A DNA stretch of 64,000 bases from Acidobacteriota bacterium (GCA_017307505.1 JAFKEE010000020.1:248001-312000), one strand, 5' to 3'. Shown: positions 40,768 through 51,452, counted from the first letter of the stretch. The notes: generated by a model from the sequence alone, not told the origin. Program-made: numbers and translations.

Positions 40768-42867
40768 TTACAGTGCGAGCCGGAACAGAGCGCAGGTGCC
40801 AGGCTTGGAGAGGCTGACGCGGAGCGCGCCGTTCGTCACCTTCTCTGCGCGGCCAGTATCGAGGTTTTCCGCCCGGACCGCGCCCAATCCATCCAGATGG
40901 TGCAGCGGTACGGTGCACTCCGCCTGCGGATGGTCACCGCGAAAGACATAGACGAGCCCGTGCCGCAGGTCGGGCCGCCAGAACTGGACCGCGTCCCAGC
41001 CACGAGGGTGAGGACGGCCGAGCAGGCGGCTGACGTGCGCGCCCACCAACAGGTGGCGGTGCGCGCGGTAGCGGGCGATCTCCTCCTTGAGAATCTGCCG
41101 CTGGTCCGCGGGCATCCGGCGCGGGTCGCTCAGGATAGTGAGCGGGCCACCGATGGAGCCGCTGCGCATCATAGTAAGGAAGTCGCCTTGACCGTCTTCA
41201 AAGCGCAGGTAGCGGTGCTGGCGGTCGGGCGGATAGACCTGGACGTGGCCGTAGAACATCTGGCGCAACTGGAACGGCTGGTAGGCATCTCCGATGAGCT
41301 GGACGTGGTGCCGCTGGATGACACCGTAGTCGGGCACGGCACTGTTGTTCATCCAGTTCTCACAGAGCAGATTGGGCCAGCGGCTTCGAACGAAGTCCAT
41401 GATCTCGTAGAACGCGGCGCACGACGCGACGCGGCTGTCGCCGGGCGTGTGGGTGTGATGAGGATCCTGGCAGATGGTAATGAGGTCGAAGTCATGCTTC
41501 AGCCAGTCGAGCTCGAAGGAATCGATGACGCGCGTGAGCTGTTCCTTGACCCACTCCCGCGCGGGCCGGTGGGCGAGGCAGACTGTGCGGGTCTTCCACA
41601 CCGACGCGGCCGTGCGCGTGAAGAACTTATCGGGAATCGGCCGGCCGCCGTAGGTGGCAAGCCAGTCCGGATGCCGGCGGATCACCTCTGAATCGTCGTC
41701 GGCGTTGCCGAAGCCGATCCACAAACCGAGCTTCATGCCGGCCTTTTTGACGGCGCGGACCACCGTGCCAGGGCCGTTGGGAAACCGGCGCGGGTCGCAG
41801 TGCCAGTCGCCGACTCGCGGGAACCATCCGTAGTCCCACAGATACATGTCGAAACCGAGGGCGGCAGCGGCCTCCACCTGGCTCAGCAGGTTGTGTTCCG
41901 TTGGAAACCACGGATGCGCCCCCTCATTGAGCGGGCTCTTCTCGTCCAGCGATGCGGACCACGTACAGTAGCCGACCCACGGCGCGCCCTCGACCTTGAT
42001 GGGCGGCGCCAGCGCCTCCACCAACTGATGGCTCAGGTGCGCGGCCTCGTCCAGACCGCCTTCAAAGAAGCCGTACCAGCCCATGGGACCGACAAGCGTA
42101 GCACCGGCCTCCAGGGGTTCGGCGAGTCCGTCGGCATCCCAACCGCCGTGAATCAGGCACGGATCGCGGCGGTCGCCGAATTCCACGGTCATGGGACCGG
42201 ACCATTCCCAACCGCCCACCAGGCCTTCGCGCAGACCGGGTGGAACGAGCGCGAACCACCCGAAGTCCGGCGAGTAGGGGCCGGAGCGGACCAGGTACCG
42301 TGAGTTGTCGTCGACTGAGGCGTGATGAATGGGGTTCCCGGGCTCCGGCATCATGGCGCGGCCGAAGTTGTTTATCCAATGGAGCTCCAGCGGTTCCGGC
42401 ACCGGGCTCACACGCAGTCGGAACGCGTCGCAGCGCGCGACAGTGACCGGCTTCGTTCCGTTGTTGCGCAGTATGCTCTGCTGGCGGACGACCGGCAGGG
42501 TCGCGTGGTGGAGGTAGCGGCGAGTCAGGACTACGGACGAGCCGGGGATCTCGAACTCAAGCAGCAGCTCGTTCCAGACGCCGGAAGTGCTTCGCGTCTG
42601 CCGGACGAAGCGCAGCGGCCCCTTGCCGCTAACGGTGACCGGCGGGTCGCCCACCGAGACAAGCAACTCCTCGGAGGGCAAGGCAGGGTGGATCCACTCG
42701 CGCCCGGACTTGCGGTGCTGTAGTGAGACACAGCGCAAGCCGTTCTCCCGGAAGGCCAGCGTTTGGCGAATGGTCTCATTGCCGATGGTCCACGTGGTGT
42801 CGGACGGCGGCTGCAAGGCGAGGCCGGCGGCCAGGGATTGGCCAAGTTGTCGTCGGGTGAGTTTCAT
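40768..42867 (-). CDS. GH36-type alpha-galactosidase-like hydrolase with Tat-like leader
   Basis: A 699-residue enzyme with a twin-arginine start (MKLTRRQLGQSLAAGLALQ). The GH36 (clan D) barrel shows FDMYLWDYGWFPRVGDWHCD, then GMKLGLWIGF, then WLKHDFDL with the likely nucleophile D, and further on DAYQPFQLRQ, a candidate acid/base. It would remove galactose side chains such as those on rhamnogalacturonan I. The start ATG 42867 overlaps the GH106 stop (ATGA), giving an operon with GH106 and PL26. Confidence 0.8.
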   Translation of the reverse strand: MKLTRRQLGQSLAAGLALQPPSDTTWTIGNETIRQTLAFRENGLRCVSLQHRKSGREWIHPALPSEELLVSVGDPPVTVSGKGPLRFVRQTRSTSGVWNELLLEFEIPGSSVVLTRRYLHHATLPVVRQQSILRNNGTKPVTVARCDAFRLRVSPVPEPLELHWINNFGRAMMPEPGNPIHHASVDDNSRYLVRSGPYSPDFGWFALVPPGLREGLVGGWEWSGPMTVEFGDRRDPCLIHGGWDADGLAEPLEAGATLVGPMGWYGFFEGGLDEAAHLSHQLVEALAPPIKVEGAPWVGYCTWSASLDEKSPLNEGAHPWFPTEHNLLSQVEAAAALGFDMYLWDYGWFPRVGDWHCDPRRFPNGPGTVVRAVKKAGMKLGLWIGFGNADDDSEVIRRHPDWLATYGGRPIPDKFFTRTAASVWKTRTVCLAHRPAREWVKEQLTRVIDSFELDWLKHDFDLITICQDPHHTHTPGDSRVASCAAFYEIMDFVRSRWPNLLCENWMNNSAVPDYGVIQRHHVQLIGDAYQPFQLRQMFYGHVQVYPPDRQHRYLRFEDGQGDFLTMMRSGSIGGPLTILSDPRRMPADQRQILKEEIARYRAHRHLLVGAHVSRLLGRPHPRGWDAVQFWRPDLRHGLVYVFRGDHPQAECTVPLHHLDGLGAVRAENLDTGRAEKVTNGALRVSLSKPGTCALFRLAL

Positions 42868-45626
42868 GGTGCCAGGTTGATCGTGCGGACGGGTTGGATC
42901 GTGACCCTGCCCATGAGTCCTGAGGGCAGAGGGTGCGGATGCGTGGTCAGTGGGACATACGGGGGCGGCGGGCTGCTGGCCGCCAGCATCTGGTTGAAGA
43001 GCAGGTTCGTGACCCGGATCTCGAGGATGTGCGTACCGGGGGCTATGTCAGGAAGAGCGATGCGGTAGGGTGCCTTCCAGGCAACCCCGGCGCTGCGCCC
43101 GTCGATCAGGGCTTCGGCCACTTCGTGGACCTCTTCCAGCGCGAGCACCAGACGCTGCCCGGGCTGGCGCCAGTCTGCCGGCAGGTTGAGTTCCGCACGG
43201 TAGGTGGCGGTGCCGGAGAACCCGGCGAATCCGGGTAGCTCTGTCCAGCTCCGCAGGCCGCTCAAGGTGGCGGTGGCGGCGCCGGACGCGCTGAGCGACC
43301 AGGGTCCGGCGATCGCCAGTGGCGCGGGCACGCCGGCGGCATGGCCCGTCAGGCGGCGGCCCTCGATCTCAGCGAAGTAAGACCCATTGCCGGAGACCTC
43401 CACCGTCGCGCCGGAGGCGGACACCACCAGCACGCGATCCACGTTATGCGCGGTGACCGAGGGCATCGGGTCTGAGCGGAAAGCGACAAAGAGAGACTGG
43501 CCCGAGCGCAGATGTAGCGAAACGACGGTGCGCCCCTCTTCGCGGCGATGTTCGAAGGCAGGCGTGGTGGCTCCAGTCTCGGGATCGAGCACGTAGGGGC
43601 TCTCATACTGCGTGCGAAAGCTGCCCTGAAAGCGGACCTCCGCCAGACCGCGGTTCACCAGGAAGTAGACGTCCTGCCGCGCATCGCGGCGGTGGACGAA
43701 GCCGATGTCCGGCCCGAGCTGATCCGACGCGACGTCGGGGGCGACCTGTCTGGCCAAGCGGGTGACCAGGGGGTGATGGCCCGGATCCAGCACCTGAGCA
43801 GCGTAGCGCGGGAAACTCCGATCGGAGCCCTGCGGAAAGAGCTGCGCGCTGAGCGCCAGCACTTCGTGATTCCTGGCTGCCGCGTTCTCCAGGCCAGGAG
43901 CGTGAATGGGCAGAGATCCACTGGCCAGCACTACGCCGCCGCCGTTCTGGTATTCGACCAGCTTCCGCAGGACGGCGGGCTCCACGGAGGCAAGATCCGG
44001 CAGGATGACGGCGCGGTAGCGGCCTGCCGCACCCGCCTCCAACTGAGGTCCGTTGATCAGGTCGAACTGATAGCCGCCGCGCAGCAAGGCATTGAGCAGG
44101 TCGACAGCGCCCGATTGCCGGAGGTGTGCCTCGGTCGCGCCGGCCAGGTCGTACCAGTCGCCCATGGCGGAGCCCCAGATGTCCTCGATGGGCAGGTAGA
44201 GGGCCACGTCCGTCACCGGCTCGCCCTGCTGCAGTTGGTAGTTGGCGCGGCGCAGGTAGGAAGTGAGATGAGGCAGGTAAGGCCACCACGGATTGGCGGG
44301 GGCGACGAAGGTCGAGGCGTAGAAGTAGAAGCCCGGGGCCGCGGCGTTCTTTGGCGAGAATGGGACGCCATGGAAGTTCACCTGGTTGACGCCATCGAGA
44401 TACGAGTCGTCCGCGGCCGCCTTCATGTCCTGCAGGGTGGCCTGAAACATGGGGTAGCGCAGCCAGGTGAAGGTCTCACAGGAGATCTGACGGCGGTCGA
44501 ACAGGTGTGCGGCCGAGGCCGCCAGGCGGCGGTCGCGAATGCGCAGGCCGGCGTGTTCCGGGGGGCCGTAGGTCTCCGCTTCGGGCACGTCGTTCCGTCC
44601 GTAGGCCTCAATGGTGTCGGCCGGAGTGCCGTGGGCCTCGACGCGGGTACGAAATCCGTGGTCGTGGGCCCAGTCCCGTAACGGTGTGAAGAAATTCTCC
44701 AGCGCCAGCTCTGAGATGGTCCGGCGAAAGTCATAGCGGACTCGCGGCCCCTGTGCGCCGGCCGGGTAGAACAACGCCGCGAGATAGGGTTCCAGGCGGT
44801 AGCCGCGCCGTTTCTGGAATGCGCCAGGCAGGCCGGGTGTCCAATTGGCTCCGAAGACTTCCCAACTGTCCATGGTGACGGACTCGGCTCCACGCAAGGC
44901 CGGCGCCTGGCGGTCACCGTTGTGGCGAAGATGCAAGTCCAGCGCTTCCCGCTGAAAATGGTCCAGCACCAGGCCTTCGCCCCCCGGTGCCGCGCGCTTC
45001 ACCTTCATGCCGGTTCTACCGGCGACAAATGTGATGAGCAGCCACCGGCCCGGCGGAATGCGCCAAGGCGTCATCCGCCCGTCCAGCACCTGGCCGGTAA
45101 GATCGATCAGGCCGTCCAGATCGACCCCGTCGGTGGCGGAAGACGGTAGCGCCTGCACGGCAAGCAGACTCTCGCCGGGACCCAGGCGGCCCGGGATCGG
45201 TCCTTCAAAGACACCGGGGCCGCGCAGTTCCTGGACATAGTGTTTGAGTTGGGCGGCGCCCATCGACGGCGGAATGTACGGCCCTCCATAGGGCCACCCG
45301 GTGCCGAGCAACGAATCGAGAACCATGCCGTTGCCGCGCGCGGCATCCACCGCGGCACGCACAAGGTCCAGGTACCCGGAACTCAGATAGGTGGGGCCGC
45401 CCGACGGGGCGCCCGGGAATGAATAGACCGGTGTGATGCGCAGTCCACCCATGCCGGCGGCTTTCGCATCGGCCATCGCCGCTTGAACATCCGTCTGAGT
45501 GTAGGTCGCGCCCACAAACCACCACCAGAAGGCCGACGGGCCGTAACGTGTGGGTGGATTCTGGAAGTCGCCCTGCCCACTCGCCGCGAGCATCGGGACG
45601 ATCAGCAGGAAAGCCAGCCCATTCAC
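42864..45626 (-). CDS. GH106-like alpha-L-rhamnosidase, secreted
   Basis: A 920-residue protein from GTG 45626 with a signal peptide (VNGLAFLLIVPMLAASG). The start of the mature part (PPTRYGPSAFWWWFVGATYTQ; LLGTGWPYGGPYIPP) and the middle (TMDSWEVFGANWTPGLPGAF; RVEAHGTPADTIEAYGRNDV) match GH106 rhamnosidases, which cut terminal L-rhamnose. The C-terminal part is a beta-sandwich typical of the family. It overlaps both neighbours by 4 bases. Rhamnose set free would feed the rhmD and SMP-30 pathway genes. Confidence 0.82.
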   Translation of the reverse strand: MNGLAFLLIVPMLAASGQGDFQNPPTRYGPSAFWWWFVGATYTQTDVQAAMADAKAAGMGGLRITPVYSFPGAPSGGPTYLSSGYLDLVRAAVDAARGNGMVLDSLLGTGWPYGGPYIPPSMGAAQLKHYVQELRGPGVFEGPIPGRLGPGESLLAVQALPSSATDGVDLDGLIDLTGQVLDGRMTPWRIPPGRWLLITFVAGRTGMKVKRAAPGGEGLVLDHFQREALDLHLRHNGDRQAPALRGAESVTMDSWEVFGANWTPGLPGAFQKRRGYRLEPYLAALFYPAGAQGPRVRYDFRRTISELALENFFTPLRDWAHDHGFRTRVEAHGTPADTIEAYGRNDVPEAETYGPPEHAGLRIRDRRLAASAAHLFDRRQISCETFTWLRYPMFQATLQDMKAAADDSYLDGVNQVNFHGVPFSPKNAAAPGFYFYASTFVAPANPWWPYLPHLTSYLRRANYQLQQGEPVTDVALYLPIEDIWGSAMGDWYDLAGATEAHLRQSGAVDLLNALLRGGYQFDLINGPQLEAGAAGRYRAVILPDLASVEPAVLRKLVEYQNGGGVVLASGSLPIHAPGLENAAARNHEVLALSAQLFPQGSDRSFPRYAAQVLDPGHHPLVTRLARQVAPDVASDQLGPDIGFVHRRDARQDVYFLVNRGLAEVRFQGSFRTQYESPYVLDPETGATTPAFEHRREEGRTVVSLHLRSGQSLFVAFRSDPMPSVTAHNVDRVLVVSASGATVEVSGNGSYFAEIEGRRLTGHAAGVPAPLAIAGPWSLSASGAATATLSGLRSWTELPGFAGFSGTATYRAELNLPADWRQPGQRLVLALEEVHEVAEALIDGRSAGVAWKAPYRIALPDIAPGTHILEIRVTNLLFNQMLAASSPPPPYVPLTTHPHPLPSGLMGRVTIQPVRTINLAP

Positions 45627-48058
45627 GGCTTGCCGCCGCGGCTCAACAAAGCCGCGCCGGGTTGAGCGTAGGCCAGTACAAAGCCCGGCGTCAGGGGCCG
45701 GCCCTGCCCCAGGAACTGGCGGGGGCGACCGGTGCCGGCCGACCCGGCCGGGTTGTTCACGCCGTAGTCCGCCCAGCCGATCTGACCCCGTCCGTACGGG
45801 TCCGGGCTTCGGTTCTGCGCCGTGTTGAGATGATCGAGAAGCTGCGCCAGACGCGTCCGGTATCCTGCGTCGTCGGTGGAGAAGGCCAGCATCGTGAGTC
45901 CGAACGCCACAAGCGGGACCGCCAGATCGCCCGAGGCGAACTGCCATTGCAGCGCCGAGTCGAGCGCCTTGCGAACGGGCTCGGGCTTGCCGGCGGTGAC
46001 GTAGTAGTCGGCCAGCGCGGCGATGGCGTGGTCAACGAAGCCGGGCGTCTTCGGCCGGTCGGGCGCGGCCATGTAGGCGGGCCAGCTTCCGTCGGCATTC
46101 TGAACGCGCAGCAATGCGTCGGCAGGGGCCCGTGCCGCCTCCAGGAACTCGGCTCGGCCGGTGTACTGGTGGAACTGGCACATCATATGGAGGTGGACTG
46201 ACACAGTGCGGGTGTCCACACTGGTGAAGTCCGGCCGGAATGCGCGCAGCGCGTCGCCGCACTTCAGCATCCAGTCCCACACTAGCGGATCGCCGCTGAT
46301 ACCGGCCCAGGCGAGCAGGCCGCGCAGCCAGGAATGGTCGGGCTCACCGGCGGTGGCCGTCTCGACATAGCAGTGACCGTAGCCGTGGGTGTACATGCCC
46401 CAGTGCGGGAAGTGGCGGATGTCGACATCCAGCAGGTGGCGCGCAACCTCCCGGCACCGCCTCCAAGCCTTCTCGTCCGCTGAGCGGAAGTGATAGAGCA
46501 GCAGTCCGAAGAAGGGATCGCCTTCGTTGTTGTGCCAATAACCTTCGCGCGCCATCTCGCCCATGTGGCCCCACTTGGTGCCGGGGTGTGCCATGTTGTC
46601 GGGCGCGGCGTTGAAGTACTTGAAGTCGCCGTAGTCAAACTTGCCGTAACAGCGCATCAGGTCGATGTGCCGGTCAAGCCAGCCGAAACACTCCTGGAAG
46701 AGCGTGGCGTAGCGGCCGCCCTGCGGTGAGCACGGGCCGAGCGCTCCGGTGCGAGCAACGTAAGCAGGATCGGGAAAGCCGCGCGCCGGAACAAGACTAC
46801 CGGCCCAATAGTTGCGTTCAAAATCCCCGGCATGGGCCTTGCCGGTCCACGGGTAGAAATAGACGTCCTGAGTCTTGGCGACACCTTGCTTCACATCCAG
46901 GCAGCGCGATTCGGGATCAAAGAACGCGATGTAGGGGTGAGGCAACACCGGCCAGTATTTGGTCTTTATGTACGGCTTTTTGCCGTCCGGGTTCGCGGGC
47001 AGATGGGGTTTGGATGCAATGTGCGCGGCCGCCCGCTCCGGCCATAGGCCGACGCTGAGGCGTCCGGCGTCGATCGCGATCTCGTTGGGATACTCCTCGC
47101 GGAAGTTCGGCACGAAAAGACCAAGCCCGGCATCGGCGTTGGAGACGCTCACCCAGCCTGGGCAGCAGTCGCCGTCGCAGCCGCCGCTGGAAAGATGCTG
47201 CAGGCGTCCGTCGGGATTCTGCGTCCTGGCCCAGTATTGGTTGTGGTCTTCCTGCGTCAGGAACACCGGCCAGTCCTTCAGCAACGGGCCGTCGTAGACG
47301 CCGCGCTCGCAGCCGAACACCAGGTGGTCCGGCGCCAGGCCCACGGCGCAGTGCAGCCGGATGTCGCTGACCTGGCGCGCTGCTCCCTCGGTGTTGTTGA
47401 GCCAGGTGACCGTGGCCCGCACCTGGGCGCGCTGGCGCCAGGCGGTCCAACGCACAATGTACTGGAAGTGCTGTTCGCCGTCCTCGGCGCGGCATTGGCC
47501 CTCCAGCCGGACGGTGGTCCGCACCGGGCCGCGCTCTTCGACGACGATGCGGCCGGTATCGCCCGCGAGGGACGACCGGTACACCTTGCCGCCAGGCGCC
47601 GTGATCACCAGATCGGCCACCCCCATACCGGTTGGAGACGCACCGGCGCTCGTGATGCGGAGAGTGGTCCGTCCGGTGTCGATGAGTAGGGGATCACCGT
47701 CCCTGAGGAGGTCAGGCAGGGCTGGCGGCTGGCCCTGCTTCAGCAGGTAGCGGCCCGGCCCGGCTTCGGCCTCAAAGGCGCCGACCAGCCAGCGCGCGCT
47801 GCCGTCGGGCCATGTCTGTGAGACACGCAGTTGGCAGGCGACGGCCACGCCCGCGGGGGAGAATACCGCCAGCCCCGCCGCATCGCGCCGTGTCCCACGG
47901 GCGAAGGGGACGCTGATCTCCACTACAGGCAGACGGCCACCACCTTCTCCGGTGACCTGAATCGGGATGCCTTCTTCGGGGGCCCCGGACACGACGGGCG
48001 GCGCCGCCAGGGTCGCCGCCGTCGTGTGCAGGATCAGTGATCGTCGCGAAACATCCAT
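45623..48058 (-). CDS. Exo-rhamnogalacturonan lyase-like protein (PL26, YetA/PcRGLX type)
   Basis: An 811-residue protein with a Tat-like leader (MDVSRRSLILHTTAATLAAP). The N-terminal and central sandwich domains (VEISVPFARGTRRDAAGLAVF; HLVFGCERGVYDGPLLKDW; SSGGCDGDCCPGWVSVSNAD) and the helical domain (WGHMGEMAREGYWHNNEGDPF; HYVET-like HCYVETATAG) match the YetA/PcRGLX lyases. These cut rhamnogalacturonan I exolytically, releasing unsaturated GalA-Rha. The gene heads the PL26-GH106-GH36 operon, 49 bases after the receptor gene. The final product would be handled by the GH105 gene further right. Confidence 0.82.
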   Translation of the reverse strand: MDVSRRSLILHTTAATLAAPPVVSGAPEEGIPIQVTGEGGGRLPVVEISVPFARGTRRDAAGLAVFSPAGVAVACQLRVSQTWPDGSARWLVGAFEAEAGPGRYLLKQGQPPALPDLLRDGDPLLIDTGRTTLRITSAGASPTGMGVADLVITAPGGKVYRSSLAGDTGRIVVEERGPVRTTVRLEGQCRAEDGEQHFQYIVRWTAWRQRAQVRATVTWLNNTEGAARQVSDIRLHCAVGLAPDHLVFGCERGVYDGPLLKDWPVFLTQEDHNQYWARTQNPDGRLQHLSSGGCDGDCCPGWVSVSNADAGLGLFVPNFREEYPNEIAIDAGRLSVGLWPERAAAHIASKPHLPANPDGKKPYIKTKYWPVLPHPYIAFFDPESRCLDVKQGVAKTQDVYFYPWTGKAHAGDFERNYWAGSLVPARGFPDPAYVARTGALGPCSPQGGRYATLFQECFGWLDRHIDLMRCYGKFDYGDFKYFNAAPDNMAHPGTKWGHMGEMAREGYWHNNEGDPFFGLLLYHFRSADEKAWRRCREVARHLLDVDIRHFPHWGMYTHGYGHCYVETATAGEPDHSWLRGLLAWAGISGDPLVWDWMLKCGDALRAFRPDFTSVDTRTVSVHLHMMCQFHQYTGRAEFLEAARAPADALLRVQNADGSWPAYMAAPDRPKTPGFVDHAIAALADYYVTAGKPEPVRKALDSALQWQFASGDLAVPLVAFGLTMLAFSTDDAGYRTRLAQLLDHLNTAQNRSPDPYGRGQIGWADYGVNNPAGSAGTGRPRQFLGQGRPLTPGFVLAYAQPGAALLSRGGKP

Positions 48059-48107
48059 CGTTCTGGTTGGTCTCCTGTAGTTGGGCTAGTCGGACGCCAG
48101 ATCCCTG

Positions 48108-51100
48108 TTACCAGGCAAGGCGGCCGACGAACGAGATCACGCGACTGCCGCTGACGTTGCCCTGGAAGCGGCCGAAGTTGGCCGGGTCGTTGGCGTCCAT
48201 ATTCCACGCCATCGAACGGTGCCAGTAGTAGCCGTGGTTGAAGGCGTCCTGCATGCGGGCGTTGATCTCGAAACGGAGCCGTTCCTTGATGGGGAAGACT
48301 TTGTGGATACCCATGTCGAAGACCCACCAGGTGGGCTCCTGCAGGAACGTCAGCCCGGCGTTGCCGAATCGGCCGATGGACTCGTCCGGGATCTTGAACG
48401 CCTTCGGGTTTAGGAAGAGTTGCCCGGGCTGGAGGTTGGTGTTGCGGAAGTTGATGTCGCCGACAACGTCCGGTGAACCCTGGCGGAAGTTGGTGCTGGA
48501 CGGGTCCGTACCACCCCAGTAGAGCGGCGACATCCACCACCCGGTTTCGATGTTCAGGTTTCCGCTGAGGGCCCAGCCACCCAGAACCTGGTTGAGGAAC
48601 GGGTTCCAATTGCGGCCGATCCATTTGCCGCGGCCGAACGGAAGATCGGAGATGAAGATCGTGGTCCACTTGAACTTCGGATTCTCGGGTTGGTTGCCGC
48701 GCATGCCCTGACGGTTCCAAACCGGGTTGCCCAGGCCAAGATCGTAGCGCAAATCGGGAAGGTCACCAGGGCCGTCATAAGTATCGGTGAAGTTCCGCGA
48801 CCAGGTGAATTGCGAGTTGAACGTCATGCCCTGCGCCAGCCGGCGTTCGGCGGCGATGTTAAGCCCGTGGTAGATCTGGTTCCCGCCGTTCTCCAGGTAT
48901 TGGATCTGGCCGTACTGCGGGTAGGGCCGGCGCGACTCGGTGAACGGGATGGTGCTCGGTGCTGGCGTGTTGTAGTCGCCCCAGCCACCGCGGAGCCAGA
49001 GGAGTTGGGTGGATTTCACGCCAACATACTGGAGCCGGAAGGCGGTCGATGCGATCTGGCGTTCCAGCGTGAAGTTCCACTGCTGCGTGTACGGGTTCTT
49101 GAGATTGCCGATGAACCCGCCGGCCGCATAGGTGCCGCCGAACGACGAGTCGCCGACCTCGTTGGTGGGGAAGGCGGCCGGCCACTGCCAGAGGGGCTGG
49201 CCGTTGGTGAATCGATTAGTGAACGTCTCGTTGCCGCCCCAGGGGCTGCTCCAGGCGAGCCCGACCAGGTAGCTGAGGCTGATCTCATTCGTGTAGATGC
49301 CGTAAGCGCCGCGGATGACCGTCTTGTCCCCCCAGGGACGGTATGCAAAACCGATGCGGGGCGCGAAGTTATTCATGTCTGCCTTGCGCAGCCGGCTGGG
49401 GAATCCGGCCTGTGCGGCAGTGACGGTTTTGATGGTCTTGGGGAAAACGGGCACGATGGCGTCGATGGCCTGTTGGTTCGGCAGAACGAGGTTGCCGGTC
49501 TTGGGGTCGAAGTTGTAGTAGAGGTCACCATCCGCCTTGCCCGGGAAGTTGACATCCCAGCGCAGTCCGAGATTCAGCGTAAGGCGCTGGTTGACTTTGA
49601 AATCGTCCTGGATCCACCAGCCCATATACCAGGCAGACTTGATATCCGGACCGAGAGCAGCCCGCGGGTAAGGCCGCACGGCTGTCGCCGGCGCTCCCAA
49701 TAGGAAGTCGGAAAGGCCGTAACCAGTGAACGTGCCGTTGAAGTTAAACGTGCCCGGGCGGTCGTAGCTGTAGTTGTAGTTTTCGTCCCTGCGCCAGTTC
49801 GTGCCGAACTTGATGTTGTGGCGCTTGTGCACCCACGTGGCGTTGTCGAAGATCTCCCAGAGGTTGTTCTTGCCGATGCCGTCGCCAACCCAGGGCGTGA
49901 TGTACTGGGCGCCAGTGATGTTGAGGTCCGGAACGTTGTGACGCTCCGGACCGGTGAGCGAGGAGGGAATGCCCTGCAGACCGAGAAGGCTGACAATTTC
50001 GCTGGTCCGCAGGCCGATGTACTGCGTGTTGTAAACGCTGGACCGTCCGATACGGAACTCATTGATGAGATTCGGGCGGAAGATGTGGGAGTCGGTCACG
50101 ACGAACGAATCTATGGTGAACAGCGAGGCGTTCATGCCGACACCGAAGTCGCGATAGGCCGCCCCCTCCGGGTTCCACAACCGGCTATAGCGGACGAAGA
50201 AGTTGTTCTTGTCATTGATAACCTGGTCCACCCGGAGGTCCATGCGAACCGATTTGCCGTCGGTTTCCGAAAGCGTCGGCAGGAACAGGTTGTCCTGGTA
50301 GCCTGCGCGGTTGGGCAATGGGTAGATCTTATTCAGGTAGTCGCTCGATCCTTTGTAAATGCGGGCGGTGGGAATCTTGTTGCCCGCGAAAGGCAGTCCG
50401 GTGGTGGGGTCGGTGATCACGATCAGATCGCCGTTGGGGTCGCGGAACGACGAGAAATCGCCGGACCTCAGATTCGCGTCGGGACTGGTGACGAAGCCAT
50501 CGGTGCGCCATGGCGCCGACATGACGGTCAACGAGTTGAGGAAGAATGTCCTGTTCCGGCCGTCGTAGAGCTTCGGTAGATAGACTGGACCATCGACGGA
50601 ATAACCCAAGTAATTGGTCCTGGCAAAGGGTTTGGCCGCGCCTTCTGGTGCATTGTGGTCGTTCGCATTGAAGATCGAGTGCATCGTGTCCAGGAAGACC
50701 GACCCGTGGAACTGGTTGGTTCCACTCTTGGTGATAGCCGAAACCTGGGCCGGCGCACGTGACTCTGCCCCGGCGTTGACCAGCGTGAACTTGATCGAAG
50801 CCAGGGAGTCGACGTTGACCGAAGACTCCTGCTGCATGTTGCCGGCATACGGACTACGATTGGCCAAGCCGTCGTTGTCGAACGAGACCTGCGCCGTCCG
50901 CGCGCCGTTGATCAGCATGCGGCCGCTGAAGCCGTAATTTGCACCGGGCAGAGAGGCGATGATCGTACGCATGTCGGAGCGGGCATTGACGTCGAGCGGC
51001 GCCTGCAGCACCAGCTTGCCCTCGAAGGTCTGCGTCGTCTGAGACCTCTCGGTTTCGATGATTGGCGGAGCTCCGCTGACGTCCACTGTCTGGTTGACAT

Positions 51101-51452
51101 CGCCGAGCTGAAGTTGCACATCCGCGGTGAGGACTCGATTGCTCTCCACCAGCAGGGGCTCACGGACCAGCTTCTTGAAGCCATTCATCGTCACTTCCAG
51201 GCGGTAGGTGTCGGGCGTGAGGTTCACAGCCTGGAAGATGCCTTCGGTGTTGGTTTCCAGCGCGACGTTGGTGCCTTTGGCAAGGCTCGTTATCAGTACC
51301 TTGGCGGCGATCACCGGCGCGCCCGAGGAATCTGTGACGACGCCTGTGAGAGAGCCGTAGTATTGTTGGGCCGTCGCCGGAATCATCGACACGATGGCGG
51401 CGAAAGCGAAAAGAAACCTGAGTTGGCGGCGAGACTTGGCATCGACAAGCAT
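48108..51452 (-). CDS. Oar/TonB-receptor-like outer-membrane protein with carboxypeptidase-regulatory domain
   Basis: A 1114-residue protein with a signal peptide (FLFAFAAIVSMIPATAQ), an N-terminal carboxypeptidase-regulatory-like domain (YYGSLTGVVTDSSGAPVIAAK), a plug region (GVNVDSL-like SSVNVDSLASIKFTLVNAG) and a long beta-barrel ending in VISFVGRLAW, the final aromatic residue expected for outer-membrane insertion. This architecture is very abundant in Acidobacteriota. It probably imports oligosaccharides from rhamnogalacturonan. It opens the leftward PL26 operon and its promoter carries a LacI-type operator at 51538-51551. Confidence 0.85.
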   Translation of the reverse strand: MLVDAKSRRQLRFLFAFAAIVSMIPATAQQYYGSLTGVVTDSSGAPVIAAKVLITSLAKGTNVALETNTEGIFQAVNLTPDTYRLEVTMNGFKKLVREPLLVESNRVLTADVQLQLGDVNQTVDVSGAPPIIETERSQTTQTFEGKLVLQAPLDVNARSDMRTIIASLPGANYGFSGRMLINGARTAQVSFDNDGLANRSPYAGNMQQESSVNVDSLASIKFTLVNAGAESRAPAQVSAITKSGTNQFHGSVFLDTMHSIFNANDHNAPEGAAKPFARTNYLGYSVDGPVYLPKLYDGRNRTFFLNSLTVMSAPWRTDGFVTSPDANLRSGDFSSFRDPNGDLIVITDPTTGLPFAGNKIPTARIYKGSSDYLNKIYPLPNRAGYQDNLFLPTLSETDGKSVRMDLRVDQVINDKNNFFVRYSRLWNPEGAAYRDFGVGMNASLFTIDSFVVTDSHIFRPNLINEFRIGRSSVYNTQYIGLRTSEIVSLLGLQGIPSSLTGPERHNVPDLNITGAQYITPWVGDGIGKNNLWEIFDNATWVHKRHNIKFGTNWRRDENYNYSYDRPGTFNFNGTFTGYGLSDFLLGAPATAVRPYPRAALGPDIKSAWYMGWWIQDDFKVNQRLTLNLGLRWDVNFPGKADGDLYYNFDPKTGNLVLPNQQAIDAIVPVFPKTIKTVTAAQAGFPSRLRKADMNNFAPRIGFAYRPWGDKTVIRGAYGIYTNEISLSYLVGLAWSSPWGGNETFTNRFTNGQPLWQWPAAFPTNEVGDSSFGGTYAAGGFIGNLKNPYTQQWNFTLERQIASTAFRLQYVGVKSTQLLWLRGGWGDYNTPAPSTIPFTESRRPYPQYGQIQYLENGGNQIYHGLNIAAERRLAQGMTFNSQFTWSRNFTDTYDGPGDLPDLRYDLGLGNPVWNRQGMRGNQPENPKFKWTTIFISDLPFGRGKWIGRNWNPFLNQVLGGWALSGNLNIETGWWMSPLYWGGTDPSSTNFRQGSPDVVGDINFRNTNLQPGQLFLNPKAFKIPDESIGRFGNAGLTFLQEPTWWVFDMGIHKVFPIKERLRFEINARMQDAFNHGYYWHRSMAWNMDANDPANFGRFQGNVSGSRVISFVGRLAW

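Noticed and set aside
43548-44681. 377-codon frame on the plus strand
   Set aside because: Antisense shadow of the GH106 gene; no recognisable domain.
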